Of a stretch of 64,000 bases of DNA, positions 34,265 to 42,755 are shown piece by piece. Position 1 is the stretch's first letter. Each line of letters opens with the position of its first letter. Below the pieces are notes generated by a model. The model saw only the letters and a list, made by a program, of their open reading frames with translations. It was not told the DNA's origin and searched no databases. The DNA is from Roseburia inulinivorans DSM 16841 (GTDB taxonomy: Bacteria > Bacillota > Clostridia > Lachnospirales > Lachnospiraceae). Location: NCBI RefSeq assembly GCF_000174195.1, contig NZ_ACFY01000057.1, forward strand, positions 1 to 64,000, given 5' to 3'. Both the position numbers and the translations under genes were made by a program.

Positions 34265-35428
34265 ATGATGAGACGTTTTTATACAGCAGAATCAGTAACA
34301 GAAGGACACCCAGACAAAGTATGCGATCAGATAGCAGATGCAATCTTAGATGAATGTCTGCGTTACGATCCATCTTCGAGAGTGGCGTGTGAAGTCCTTG
34401 CTACAAGAGGAAATGTGTTTGTAGCAGGAGAAATCACCAGCGGATATGAACCACCAGTGTTTGATGTGATCCGAAAAGTTTTAGAAGAGTGTGGATATTG
34501 TACAGATGGGATAGAAATGGATACGTTTGTACACCAGCAGAGTCCAGATATTGCGAAAGCAGTGAGTGTGTCGAAAGAATTTCGGGATAATATCGGCGCA
34601 AAATTAAGAGATAGAAGCAGGGGAGCTGGAGATCAGGGTGTTATGGTCGGATATGCGTGTGATGATACTCCGCAGCTTATGCCAATGCCGACTGTTCTGG
34701 CACACCGGATCACACGTGAACTTTCGGCTTGCAGAAGAAGCGGATATATCAAAGATATCTTTTCGGATGGAAAAGCACAGGTAACCGTAGAATATGAAGA
34801 TGGAAAGCCAGTGAGACTGGAAAGTGTTGTTGTTTCCTGCCAGCATGGTGCAGAAAAGAGCCTGAAGAAGTTAGATGCCGAAATCAGAGAGAAAGTGCTT
34901 CGCTCAGCACTCAGATTACTGCCGCCGGATGAGGATACGAAGATTCTGATCAATCCGTCAGGAAAATTTGTGTGTGGAGGGTTTGATGCAGATACCGGAC
35001 TGACCGGAAGAAAGCTGATGGTGGATACTTATGGAAGTATGGTTCCGCATGGCGGCGGTGCATTTTCAGGAAAGGACTGTTCGAAAGTAGACCGTTCGGC
35101 AGCTTATATGGCAAGGTATATCGCAAAAAATATAGTAGCTGCTGAGTTTGCAAGCAAGTGTCAGGTGTCTCTGGCTTATGCAATCGGAGTAGCAGAGCCG
35201 GTTATGATTGAGGTGGATACCTTTGATACAGGGAAAGTGTGTGCGGATGATTGTCTGGCGGCAGCAATCCCACTGGTGTTTGGAGTGACACCTGTTCAGA
35301 TCATGGAATCCCTTCGACTGAACCGTCCGATTTTCCGGCAGACGGCAGTTTTTGGTCATTTTGGAAGAAAGGAGTTTCCTTGGGAGCGGACGGATAAGGT
35401 ACTGGATCTTCAGGATGCAATTCTGTAA
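34265..35428 (+). CDS. metK: S-adenosylmethionine synthetase
   Basis: This enzyme makes SAM from methionine and ATP. The start ATG 34265 (or 34268) follows aaggag. The 387-residue product has ESVTEGHPDKVCDQIADAIL, GAGDQGVMVGYA and the phosphate loop HGGGAFSGKDCSKVDRSAAY, so the active site is complete. It is a divergent accessory copy within the ICE, one base overlapped by the next gene. Two DNA methyltransferases in the same element use SAM, which gives a simple reason for carrying metK. Confidence 0.93.
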   Translation: MMRRFYTAESVTEGHPDKVCDQIADAILDECLRYDPSSRVACEVLATRGNVFVAGEITSGYEPPVFDVIRKVLEECGYCTDGIEMDTFVHQQSPDIAKAVSVSKEFRDNIGAKLRDRSRGAGDQGVMVGYACDDTPQLMPMPTVLAHRITRELSACRRSGYIKDIFSDGKAQVTVEYEDGKPVRLESVVVSCQHGAEKSLKKLDAEIREKVLRSALRLLPPDEDTKILINPSGKFVCGGFDADTGLTGRKLMVDTYGSMVPHGGGAFSGKDCSKVDRSAAYMARYIAKNIVAAEFASKCQVSLAYAIGVAEPVMIEVDTFDTGKVCADDCLAAAIPLVFGVTPVQIMESLRLNRPIFRQTAVFGHFGRKEFPWERTDKVLDLQDAIL

Positions 35429-36403
35429 TGCCCTGGGTAACGGAAGAAGAGATTCAGGCAGCAAAAAATATGACTGCGTATGAGTATTTGCGGACGCATC
35501 AGGCACAGCGGTTGCAAAAGACAAGAACCAGAAATGAATGGCAGTTGACGGACCATGACAGTTTTAAAATCAATGAACTGTCCAGCAAATGGCATTGGAA
35601 ATCCAGAGATATCGGTGGCGTGTCCGCACTGCGGTTCCTGATTGAAGTAGATGGAATGAAATTTACAGATGCCGTAAAACTGTTGTGCGAAGAGAGTCCG
35701 TCTTTTATTCCGACACAGTCTGCGAAAAAGGAAAACCACCCTTTAAGCTGCCGGAGAGATATTGTAATTGCAGACGAATCAGGGCTTATTTAAACCACAG
35801 AGGAATCAGCGATGAAGTGATCACGTATTGCATTTCGCATGAAATCCTTTATGAAAGTGTCCCGTACCATAACGCTGTTTTTGTTGGAAAAGATGAATCC
35901 GGAAAAGCAAGATATGCATTCCTGCGAGGAATCTATGAAAAAAACGGGAAGGATTCAAGATGGAGCAGACCGGGAGTGAAAAAAAGTACAGCTTTTGTAT
36001 TCCACCTGAAAGAGAAACAAAACGAGTTGTCGTATATGAAGCGTGTATTGATGCACTGGCCCACATGACACTGGAAGAAGGAAAGAGGGATAAATATCGT
36101 CTTTCCCTTGGAGGAATCGCTGCTCCGAAAGAAAACACACAGATACAGAGTGAACGTTTTAAAAAGCTGCCGGATGCACTGGAAGAGTTTCTGAAGAACC
36201 ATCCGGAAATCAAAGAAATTGAAATCTGCACCGATAATGACTTTGCCGGGAGATGGGCGAAAGAACAGATGAAAAAACATTACGAGGGAACGTATCAGAT
36301 TATTTGCAATCTGCCGGAAAAAGAAGGGGCAGATTATGCAGACCTTGCGAAAGAAAAAAAGCAGACAAATAAATGCAGGGACAGACCATTAGAAAGAAGG
36401 TGA
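35428..36403 (+). pseudogene. DUF3991/toprim-domain protein in three frames
   Basis: The gene begins at ATG 35428, overlapping metK's stop. Frame 1 (to 35793) has the zinc-finger-like primase start, with WHWKSRDIGGVSALRFLIEV. Frame 2 (about 35736-35955) has RRIRAYLNHRGISDEVITYC and HNAVFVGKDESGKARYAFLR, the DUF3991 region. Frame 3 (about 35951-36403) has TKRVVVYEACIDALAHMTLE and EIEICTDNDFAGRWAKEQMK, the toprim part with its acidic DxD-like residues. One missing A in the run at 35732-35735 and one missing base near 35949 would restore about 325 residues. Such proteins are common ICE DNA-processing genes. Confidence 0.75.
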
Positions 36404-36409
36404 TAGAGA

Positions 36410-37156
36410 ATGGAAGAAAAAGGAACGATGCACGTACATCTGTTGACGGAGCTGACTGGAAATCTTTATTCAGAAGAATCCGAATGGGAAGAAGAGTGGT
36501 CGGAGAGTGATGAATATGGAATGCCATTAGATGGAACAGAACTTGCCGATTATGAAGAAGTCATCCGAGAAGAACTGGAACGCTATGGGGAAGATGATCT
36601 CATGCAGTATTTTGACGGAAGTGAGTCCATTCAGGAAAAGATACAAAGTGCAGTTGTTACGATAGAAAACAAAGACGGAATCCTGTACGGCTGTACCAAA
36701 CTGGAATTAAATGAATTTTTAAGTCAGGAAGAACTACAGGAATTCACCGAATACATTACAGGGCAGTACAGTGACGGGTGGGGTGAAGGATTTGAACAGA
36801 GGGATATCAAGGTAGATGGTGGAACGATGAATGTGCATTTTTGGCATCCTAATATGGAACAGCCGAAAATGTATGAAAAGAAAACAGAGCAGATTCCGAC
36901 AAAGCCTGAGAAACAACGTCCCAAGTTACAGCTCCTTGGACATGATGGGAATATTTTTTCCATTATGGGCGATGCCTCAACTCTTTTGAAAAAGAATAAA
37001 CAGACAGCAGAAGCAAAAGAAATGCGTAAAAGGGTATTGGAAAGTGGGGACTATTACAAAGCACTTTTGATTATCAGCGAATATGTAGAAACTGAGTTGA
37101 GTCCGCCGCCCAAAGAAAATAAAAAGACAAAGAAGAAAAATCAGCCGGAACGCTGA
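36410..37156 (+). CDS. DUF6329-like ICE protein
   Basis: A 248-residue acidic protein with an aaggtg site. The N-terminal half is rich in Glu (MHVHLLTELTGNLYSEESEW; YGMPLDGTELADYEEVIREE). The C-terminal part, LLGHDGNIFSIMGDASTLLK followed by MRKRVLESGDYYKALLIISE, is a short conserved module that recurs in Firmicutes mobile elements. The tail is Lys-rich (KKTKKKNQPER). The function is unknown. The DUF number is from memory. Confidence 0.55.
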   Translation: MEEKGTMHVHLLTELTGNLYSEESEWEEEWSESDEYGMPLDGTELADYEEVIREELERYGEDDLMQYFDGSESIQEKIQSAVVTIENKDGILYGCTKLELNEFLSQEELQEFTEYITGQYSDGWGEGFEQRDIKVDGGTMNVHFWHPNMEQPKMYEKKTEQIPTKPEKQRPKLQLLGHDGNIFSIMGDASTLLKKNKQTAEAKEMRKRVLESGDYYKALLIISEYVETELSPPPKENKKTKKKNQPER

Positions 37157-37167
37157 GAAAAGAAAGG

Positions 37168-37980
37168 ATGATGCCTATGACAAATGGCCTGAGTTTGGAA
37201 GAACTTATGAAAGAGGGAACATACCCGGAGGAATATACTGAAGGGGAAAACTGGAAAATATTACATGGAGATACATTAAAACTGGTCAAAGCATTCCAGC
37301 CGGGAATCTTTGATGCAGTTATTACCGATCCGCCGTATGCATCCGGTGGAACAAAACAGAATGAAAGAAATCGTACTACAAATCAGAAATACAGCAGTAT
37401 GAGTGCTGCCAATGCACTTCCGGATTTCGATGGGGATAACAAAGACCAGAGATCTTGGACGCACTGGATGGCTGAATGGCTCTATGATGTGCGGAAAGCC
37501 TGCAAGAAAGGTGCTCCGATCTGTCTGTTCATTGACTGGCGTCAGTATCCATCGATTACCGATGCATTGCAGTGGGCAGGATGGATCTGGCGAGGAACAG
37601 CGGTGTGGGATAAGGGAAACTCCCGTCCACAGAAAGGCCGTTTCCGCCAGCAGGCTGAATATATTGTGTGGGGCAGTAACGGACCGATGCCGATCAACCG
37701 TCCGGTATCTTGTCTGCCGGGCGTCTTCCGATATGGCAATCCGCAGAACCGGATTCATGTGACAGAGAAACCGTTGCAGCTTATGAAAGATGTTATCCAG
37801 ATTTGTGAACCGAGAGGGCTGATCCTGGACCCGTTTGTCGGAGCAGGAACAACTGTCCTTGCAGCGGTTATGACAGGTTATCGTGCAGTGGGAATTGAGG
37901 TAACAGATGCCTACTACAAACTGGGAAGTGACAGAGTGAAAATTGCATTAGAAGCAGAGCAGAAAGAGGATGAAAAGTAG
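37168..37980 (+). CDS. Site-specific DNA-methyltransferase (amino-methylating class)
   Basis: A 270-residue protein with FDAVITDPPYASGG, the DPPY catalytic motif of N6-adenine/N4-cytosine methyltransferases, ahead of the SAM-site motif GLILDPFVGAGTTVLAA. This is the beta-class order. CLFIDWRQYP and GNSRPQKGRFRQQAEYIVWG are typical of phage and ICE orphan enzymes. No restriction endonuclease is adjacent, so it probably serves to protect incoming DNA. The exact base it modifies cannot be read from the sequence. Confidence 0.9.
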   Translation: MMPMTNGLSLEELMKEGTYPEEYTEGENWKILHGDTLKLVKAFQPGIFDAVITDPPYASGGTKQNERNRTTNQKYSSMSAANALPDFDGDNKDQRSWTHWMAEWLYDVRKACKKGAPICLFIDWRQYPSITDALQWAGWIWRGTAVWDKGNSRPQKGRFRQQAEYIVWGSNGPMPINRPVSCLPGVFRYGNPQNRIHVTEKPLQLMKDVIQICEPRGLILDPFVGAGTTVLAAVMTGYRAVGIEVTDAYYKLGSDRVKIALEAEQKEDEK

Positions 37981-37984
37981 CCGG

Positions 37985-38010
37985 GATGTCCAATTGGACA
38001 TCTTGTTTTT
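37985..38010 (+). terminator. Palindromic terminator after the methyltransferase
   Basis: The perfect palindrome gatgtccaattggacatc (37985-38002) is followed by ttgtttttt. A second hairpin, gcatcca / tggatgc (38028-38043), precedes the next gene's ribosome site. Confidence 0.7.
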
Positions 38011-38052
38011 TATAGAGAAAATGAGTGGCATCCAACTGGATGCAGGAAGGAG

Positions 38053-38385
38053 ATGGAGCGTATGGAACAGGCGCTGGCTTATGTGTGCTGTTCAGCAGAA
38101 GAAAGCCGGGTAAAAGTGCAGAAATATTGCAGAAAAATCTATGAACTTGGGTATGTACCAATCTGTCCGAGATTTGTATTCTCACCATTCTTGGAAGAGT
38201 CTGATGCAGAAGATATGCAGGGATATGGAAGAATGTCCCATATCCTTTTACGGAGATGCCGGATGGTAGTCGTATGTGGGAAAGAAGTGACAGGAACAAT
38301 GAATACCGAAATCAGTATGGCAGACAGACTCCATATCATTTGTACGACACTTGATGGACTGGTACAGATAAAAGAATCAAAATAA
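38053..38385 (+). CDS. DUF4406-like (nucleoside deoxyribosyltransferase-fold) protein
   Basis: A 110-residue protein with ggaaggag before ATG 38053. It reads LAYVCCSAEESRVKVQKYCR, GYVPICPRFVFSPFLEES and VVVCGKEVTGTMNTEISMAD, resembling small DUF4406/DUF7768 proteins of phages and ICEs. These have a nucleoside 2-deoxyribosyltransferase-like fold and may bind nucleotides. The biological role is unknown. Confidence 0.65.
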   Translation: MERMEQALAYVCCSAEESRVKVQKYCRKIYELGYVPICPRFVFSPFLEESDAEDMQGYGRMSHILLRRCRMVVVCGKEVTGTMNTEISMADRLHIICTTLDGLVQIKESK

Positions 38386-38443
38386 ATCAGAATCGAGTCA
38401 ATCCGGTGCTACAGAAACTGGCGGTACTCGTTTTGCAAGCATA

Positions 38444-38482
38444 GCGTTTGGATATCCAAACGCACTTTGGGGAGAACCCCAA
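38444..38482. other. oriT: Candidate origin of transfer (oriT)
   Basis: Immediately upstream of the mobC-relaxase genes there is a perfect 20-bp palindrome centred on ggatatcc (38444-38463), then a hairpin ttgggg-agaa-ccccaa (38467-38482), followed by tcccccggac. Stacked inverted repeats beside the relaxase are typical of oriT in MOBP elements. The nick site cannot be placed by eye. The stretch 38386-38466 has no gene. Confidence 0.5.
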
Positions 38483-38523
38483 TCCCCCGGACACAGACGG
38501 AAATGGAAAGGAAGGATCAAGTC

Positions 38524-38694
38524 ATGTTAAGAAATGGAGTAATGATTGTAATCGCATTGATGAGCGGAGGATTTATAGGAGTGATAGTGACCTGTTGCAT
38601 GGTTGCAGCGAAAAAATCCGATGAGGAGCTTGGCGATATGATGAAAGAGAAAAGAGAAGGGACGGTGATGCAATGCGAAAACGAAACCATGTGA
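38524..38694 (+). CDS. DUF3789-like small membrane protein
   Basis: A 56-residue protein from ATG 38524, preceded by gaaaggaagg. One membrane segment, VMIVIALMSGGFIGVIVTCC, is followed by a short charged cytoplasmic tail. It resembles DUF3789 proteins, which sit before mobC in many ICEs. Its last codons overlap mobC. Confidence 0.6.
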   Translation: MLRNGVMIVIALMSGGFIGVIVTCCMVAAKKSDEELGDMMKEKREGTVMQCENETM

Positions 38695-38981
38695 TCCCGG
38701 TGCGGTTAAATGCAAGGGAACTCAGGGAATTGGAGGAACAGGTGGAAAAAAGCGGACTGAGTCGGGAAGAGTTTATGCGTTCGCTGATCTTAGGAGCACA
38801 GGTACACGCAAAACCTTGTGAACATCACCCGGAACTGCTTAGGAAGATAGCGGGTCTGTGCAATAATGCGAACCAGCTTGCCCATGTTGCGAATGCTTCG
38901 GGAATGGCAAGTGAGCAGAGTGTACAGGAAATGCTCCGGCTTACCAAAGAGACATGGCATCTGGTAAAGGAAGAGTGGTAA
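38673..38981 (+). CDS. mobC: MobC-like relaxosome accessory protein
   Basis: A 102-residue protein. The N-terminal ribbon-helix-helix, VIPVRLNARELRELEEQVEK and GLSREEFMRSLILG, binds DNA. The second part, ELLRKIAGLCNNANQLAHVA, matches the MobC family signature. It helps the relaxase open oriT. It overlaps the small membrane gene by 22 bases and ends 6 bases before the relaxase. Confidence 0.88.
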   Translation: MRKRNHVIPVRLNARELRELEEQVEKSGLSREEFMRSLILGAQVHAKPCEHHPELLRKIAGLCNNANQLAHVANASGMASEQSVQEMLRLTKETWHLVKEEW

Positions 38982-38987
38982 TGACAG

Positions 38988-40277
38988 ATGGCTTATACAA
39001 GTGTTATCCCCGTCCACCGCCTGGACCGTTCCATCGAATATGTGAAAGACAAAGAAAAAACCACACAGAAAGCAGACTCTCTGGAGGCTGCCATTGATTA
39101 TGCCATGAACCGGACAAAGACGGAACAAGCGGTCTTCGAAGATACCATCGGATGCACCAATGAAAATGCGTATGAAGATATGCTGACAACGAAAAAGAGA
39201 TTCCATAAGATGGGCGGTGTGGAAGGATACCATCTGGTACAGAGTTTTGCAGAAGGTGAGGTGACACCGGAACTGGCACATCTCATCGGGCAGGAACTGG
39301 CAGACCGGCTCTTAAAAGGACAGTTTGAAGTAGTCATAACAACACATCTTAATACCAGACACTATCATAATCATATTGTCTGGAATTCTGTAAGCATGGT
39401 GGACGGACATAAGTACCATAGTAATGCTAAGAGTTATTATACGGAGATCCGTAAGATTTCCGATGACCTGTGCAGAAAATATGGTCTGTCTATCATTGAA
39501 TCCAATCAGAAAAAATCAATCCCTTATGTACAGTGGAAAGCAGAACAGGAAGGAAAACCGACATGGAGAATGGCGATCCGTTTGGATATCAGGGAATCGG
39601 TACAGGAAAGCTACTCCTGGTTACAATTCCTAAAAGAGATGGAAAAGCGGGGTTATACATGGAAACTGAACAGGAAATACATTTCTTTAAAAGCTCCGGG
39701 AATGGAGCGGTATATCCGTCTGCGTTCTCTCGGAAAAAACTATTCCGAAGAGGAAATACGTGGGCAGATACTACAGCCAAAGGTGAAACGAGTCTATCAA
39801 AAGGCAGTACAGATTCATCCCAAAAAGAAACTGACCGGGATTCAGGCACTGTATTATTCCTATTTATATCAAATGGGGGTACTGCCAAAAAGACCGAAAA
39901 GGAGTCCATACGCTGTCAGAGAGGATATCCGGAAACTGGACCGCAGGATTGAACAGATTGAATTTCTACTGAAACATGACATCATAACCAGAGAGCAGCT
40001 TGCCGCGTACCGAGAGCCATTGCAAAAGCAGATTGCGGAACTTATGAAAGAACGCAGAAGATTGTATCGGAATGGGGGCAGGGAGACTGGGGAAGAACGA
40101 TTGTCCGAAATCAATGAGGAATTGAAGCGACTCCGTAAGGAAGTTCGTATGACCGTTCAGATTGAGAAACATTCCTTGGAAATCGAAGCGAGACTTCAGG
40201 AAGCGGAAGAACAGAGCCAGAATGAAAAACGTGTGGAAGATAAAGAAAGAATGCAGAAAAGTCAGGAGGTGAGATAA
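38988..40277 (+). CDS. MOBP-type relaxase (VirD2-like)
   Basis: A 429-residue protein that nicks oriT and leads the strand into the recipient. The histidine motif THLNTRHYHNHIVWNSVS (near residue 120) is the metal-binding HxH of relaxases. The N-terminal region has YHLVQSFAEGEVTPELAHLI. A candidate nucleophile Tyr lies in the first 20 residues (SIEYVK), but I cannot be sure. The C-terminal third is a long charged coiled coil (RREDIRKL-type repeats, ELKRLRKEVRMTVQIEKHSL). The frame is intact. Confidence 0.92.
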   Translation: MAYTSVIPVHRLDRSIEYVKDKEKTTQKADSLEAAIDYAMNRTKTEQAVFEDTIGCTNENAYEDMLTTKKRFHKMGGVEGYHLVQSFAEGEVTPELAHLIGQELADRLLKGQFEVVITTHLNTRHYHNHIVWNSVSMVDGHKYHSNAKSYYTEIRKISDDLCRKYGLSIIESNQKKSIPYVQWKAEQEGKPTWRMAIRLDIRESVQESYSWLQFLKEMEKRGYTWKLNRKYISLKAPGMERYIRLRSLGKNYSEEEIRGQILQPKVKRVYQKAVQIHPKKKLTGIQALYYSYLYQMGVLPKRPKRSPYAVREDIRKLDRRIEQIEFLLKHDIITREQLAAYREPLQKQIAELMKERRRLYRNGGRETGEERLSEINEELKRLRKEVRMTVQIEKHSLEIEARLQEAEEQSQNEKRVEDKERMQKSQEVR

Positions 40278-40279
40278 GT

Positions 40280-41086
40280 ATGAATTACGGAGCAGAACCG
40301 GCAGATCAGGTGGTACGGTACAGTCTGGAAGGGATGGAGTATTCGCTGAAGATCACCGGGAATGTAGCAAAGCATGTGGCAGTCTTTATTGCTGCCGCCT
40401 TGAAGGACCAGAAAAAGACAAGAGGGAAAACAAGACTTACCAGAATGTTAAAGGAACAGCGCCCGATGAAATTTTTTACCGTTCCGGGTGACCGTTTAAA
40501 AGAATTTGCAAAAGAAGCCAAGGCGAGAGGTATCTTATATGTAGTCATCAAAGATAAGGTGAATCCGGACCAGACAGAGGTCATGGTATTTGCAGATGAT
40601 GCAGCGAAGATGAATCGGGTATTAGACCGGATGAATCTGGATTTTGTAAAAGCAGAATCAGGCTCTATGGTTACGGAAGCAGTGGAAAAAGAGACTGCAC
40701 CGGAAAAGGCAGAAAACCAGATGGAAAAAGAAACCGGGGAGAATGTACGGACAGAGACCGTTGTCCTGCCGGAAGGCAAGATAGAATTTGAACTGGACGA
40801 TGCGGAAGAAATGTTCCAGATCGGGGATGAGGCTTTCCCGGAAGGAAATTTTACACAGGCGCAGGAGGGGGAAGAAAAGAATCCATCCGAACCTTTCTCG
40901 CGCAACAGAAATACTTCTTCCGATCGGGAAATTAGCTGGAAAGAAAAGAATGAAAAACCATCTGTGCGGAAAGAACTCGGAGATATCCGCAAGGAACAGG
41001 AAGAGAAACGTAAGAGGCCGGACAGACGGAAAAATGCCAGAGAGAGCCGGAAGAAACGTAAGAATATGAAAACGAAAGGCAGGTAA
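40280..41086 (+). CDS. pcfB: PcfB / DUF3801 family transfer protein
   Basis: A 268-residue protein. The first 130 residues are the DUF3801 domain (YSLKITGNVAKHVAVFIAAA; FFTVPGDRLKEFAKEAKARG; KDKVNPDQTEVMVFADDAAK). In pCF10, PcfB couples the relaxosome to the VirD4-type protein. The rest is charged and disordered, ending in an Arg/Lys-rich tail. The start follows the relaxase stop by 2 bases and the stop overlaps the next ATG, so the genes are coupled. Confidence 0.85.
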   Translation: MNYGAEPADQVVRYSLEGMEYSLKITGNVAKHVAVFIAAALKDQKKTRGKTRLTRMLKEQRPMKFFTVPGDRLKEFAKEAKARGILYVVIKDKVNPDQTEVMVFADDAAKMNRVLDRMNLDFVKAESGSMVTEAVEKETAPEKAENQMEKETGENVRTETVVLPEGKIEFELDDAEEMFQIGDEAFPEGNFTQAQEGEEKNPSEPFSRNRNTSSDREISWKEKNEKPSVRKELGDIRKEQEEKRKRPDRRKNARESRKKRKNMKTKGR

Positions 41087-42066
41087 TGTATATGGATTTA
41101 ACAGATATGATTTCAGGGGGAACGGAAGAACAGCAGGTTCCTGAACAGAAATTGACGAAAGAAGAATATGCAGCCAAAAAACAGCAGGAAAGAGAAGAGG
41201 TATGGGCTGAAGTAGATTCACAGGCACAGGGAGTTTTTCAGGATGGAGAAAAACTGAAAGGCTTTCTGGACTTTATGGCAGAGTGTAATACCCAGAGAAC
41301 ACCGAATCTGCTTTTGATTTACGGACAGCATCCAGATTTTAAGGTGGTAAGGTCTTATGAACGCTGGAGAGAAGAACACCGTTCGGTCAAAGTCGGGGAA
41401 CATGGCATTACTTATATGATTTCCACTGAATACGAAAAAGACGGAGAAATGCGGAGAGGGTATACGATTGGAAAAGGATTTGACATCAGTCAGATGTCTG
41501 GAAAGCCATTGGAAGAACGCCCTCAGCGAAGTCTGACAGAACTGATAGGAACTGTCTTAAAAGACCAGTCGGTACGTGTGCAGATTGAGGATGATCTGCC
41601 AGACAAAGTGCAGGCCCAGTACAATCCGAGATACCGTACCATTTATATCCGCAACGGAATGAGTGAAGTAACGACATTCCATGCACTGAACAGAGAACTG
41701 GCGTGTGCAGCACTGGACCAGCATACCGGAACCTACAGCCGACAGAAAGTCAGTGCACAGGCTTATTGTGCAGCCTATGTGATTGCGAAACGTTATGGTG
41801 TGGATGTTACCGGATTCAATCTGGAGTATATTGCACAGAGAAATGAATGTGGAAAGAAAGATCCACAGGAACTGAGAGACTTTTTAAATGATGTCCGTCA
41901 GGCTTCCTATAGTATCCGAAACCATATCGAACGGAATTTTGGTGCAAAGGAACAGGAGTATGTAACCGATGAGTTCGCAATCGGAGACCCTGTAAAAACA
42001 CCGGAAACCAAGGATGAAAAAGCATCTGGAAAAGAGAAAAAAGCAAAGAACCAGCCGGAACGATAA
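41086..42066 (+). CDS. ArdC-like antirestriction / single-strand-binding domain protein
   Basis: A 326-residue protein starting at ATG 41086 (TAATG overlap). The part NTQRTPNLLLIYGQHPDFKV, RSYERWREEHRSVKVGEHGI and YTIGKGFDISQMSG resembles the N-terminal single-strand-DNA-binding domain of ArdC. A later NRELACAALDQHTGTYSRQK lies where ArdC has its peptidase helix, but the HExxH motif is absent. It probably covers transferred DNA or interferes with restriction. The C-terminus is Lys-rich (KASGKEKKAKNQPER), like the DUF6329 protein. Confidence 0.7.
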   Translation: MYMDLTDMISGGTEEQQVPEQKLTKEEYAAKKQQEREEVWAEVDSQAQGVFQDGEKLKGFLDFMAECNTQRTPNLLLIYGQHPDFKVVRSYERWREEHRSVKVGEHGITYMISTEYEKDGEMRRGYTIGKGFDISQMSGKPLEERPQRSLTELIGTVLKDQSVRVQIEDDLPDKVQAQYNPRYRTIYIRNGMSEVTTFHALNRELACAALDQHTGTYSRQKVSAQAYCAAYVIAKRYGVDVTGFNLEYIAQRNECGKKDPQELRDFLNDVRQASYSIRNHIERNFGAKEQEYVTDEFAIGDPVKTPETKDEKASGKEKKAKNQPER

Positions 42067-42148
42067 AAGTGAAAAAGTTGGACGGTTGGAGTAGCTATTA
42101 CGGAGGTCTTGTGATATGGTTGGTGTAACAAAAAAGGAGGTCAGCCAG

Positions 42149-42460
42149 ATGACAAAATACTATTTGAAGATGGATAACATTATGAAAAATATGTTCGTGG
42201 TGGCACTGAATGATGAGCTACAGGCGCAGAGTGAGCAGGATGAATGTTTGGAAGAAACGAAAGCTCTTCTGAAAAAAGTAAGTGAATACGACCTCGCTCA
42301 GAAACGACTGCAGATTACAGCCGGGGAACAAAGGCAGATCCGTAAGGCACTGAACAGACTCAGAAGTAAATATCTTGCAGCCGGAAGATACAGTGATGGA
42401 ATAGATAAAGTTATTATTCAGGTTGCAAAACCGAATACTAGCAGACACATGTTCTGGTAG
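42149..42460 (+). CDS. Conserved hypothetical ICE protein
   Basis: 103 residues from ATG 42149, which has the strong site aaaaggagg; a start at 42116 is less likely. It is helical with YYLKMDNIMKNMFVVALNDE and AGEQRQIRKALNRLRSKYLA. It resembles the small proteins called transposon-encoded proteins in Tn1549-type elements. The function is unknown. Confidence 0.6.
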   Translation: MTKYYLKMDNIMKNMFVVALNDELQAQSEQDECLEETKALLKKVSEYDLAQKRLQITAGEQRQIRKALNRLRSKYLAAGRYSDGIDKVIIQVAKPNTSRHMFW

Positions 42461-42476
42461 AGAAAGGAGTGGTTGA

Positions 42477-42755
42477 TTGGTCATTTATTCAAGAGAAAAA
42501 GTGGCAAGACTTAGAGAACAGTATCCGGCAGGAACAAGAATCTGTCTGAATTCGATGGATGGAGAAGCGGGTATGCCGCAGGGACTGGAAGGAACTGTGC
42601 AGTATGTGGATGATGCAGGCCAGCTTGGTGTTAAGTGGGACAACGGCAGAAGTCTCTCACTGATACCGGGAGTGGATTCCTTTCATAAGAAAGAAGGACA
42701 GGGACATCCAGAAGAAAAGCCACGCAAGAAAAGAGAATCTGACTTGCAGAGATAA
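42477..42755 (+). CDS. DUF4314 family protein
   Basis: 92 residues from TTG 42477, after gaaaggagtgg. The core, GTRICLNSMDGEAGMPQGLE, GTVQYVDDAGQLGVKWDNGR and SLSLIPGVDSF, is the DUF4314 beta-barrel-like domain that recurs beside VirD4 genes in these ICEs. A Lys-rich tail follows. Its stop TAA overlaps the start of VirD4. Confidence 0.8.
   Translation: MVIYSREKVARLREQYPAGTRICLNSMDGEAGMPQGLEGTVQYVDDAGQLGVKWDNGRSLSLIPGVDSFHKKEGQGHPEEKPRKKRESDLQR

Noticed and set aside
34604-35739. Minus-strand frames opposite metK and the toprim gene
   Set aside because: They are shadows of strongly conserved plus-strand proteins.
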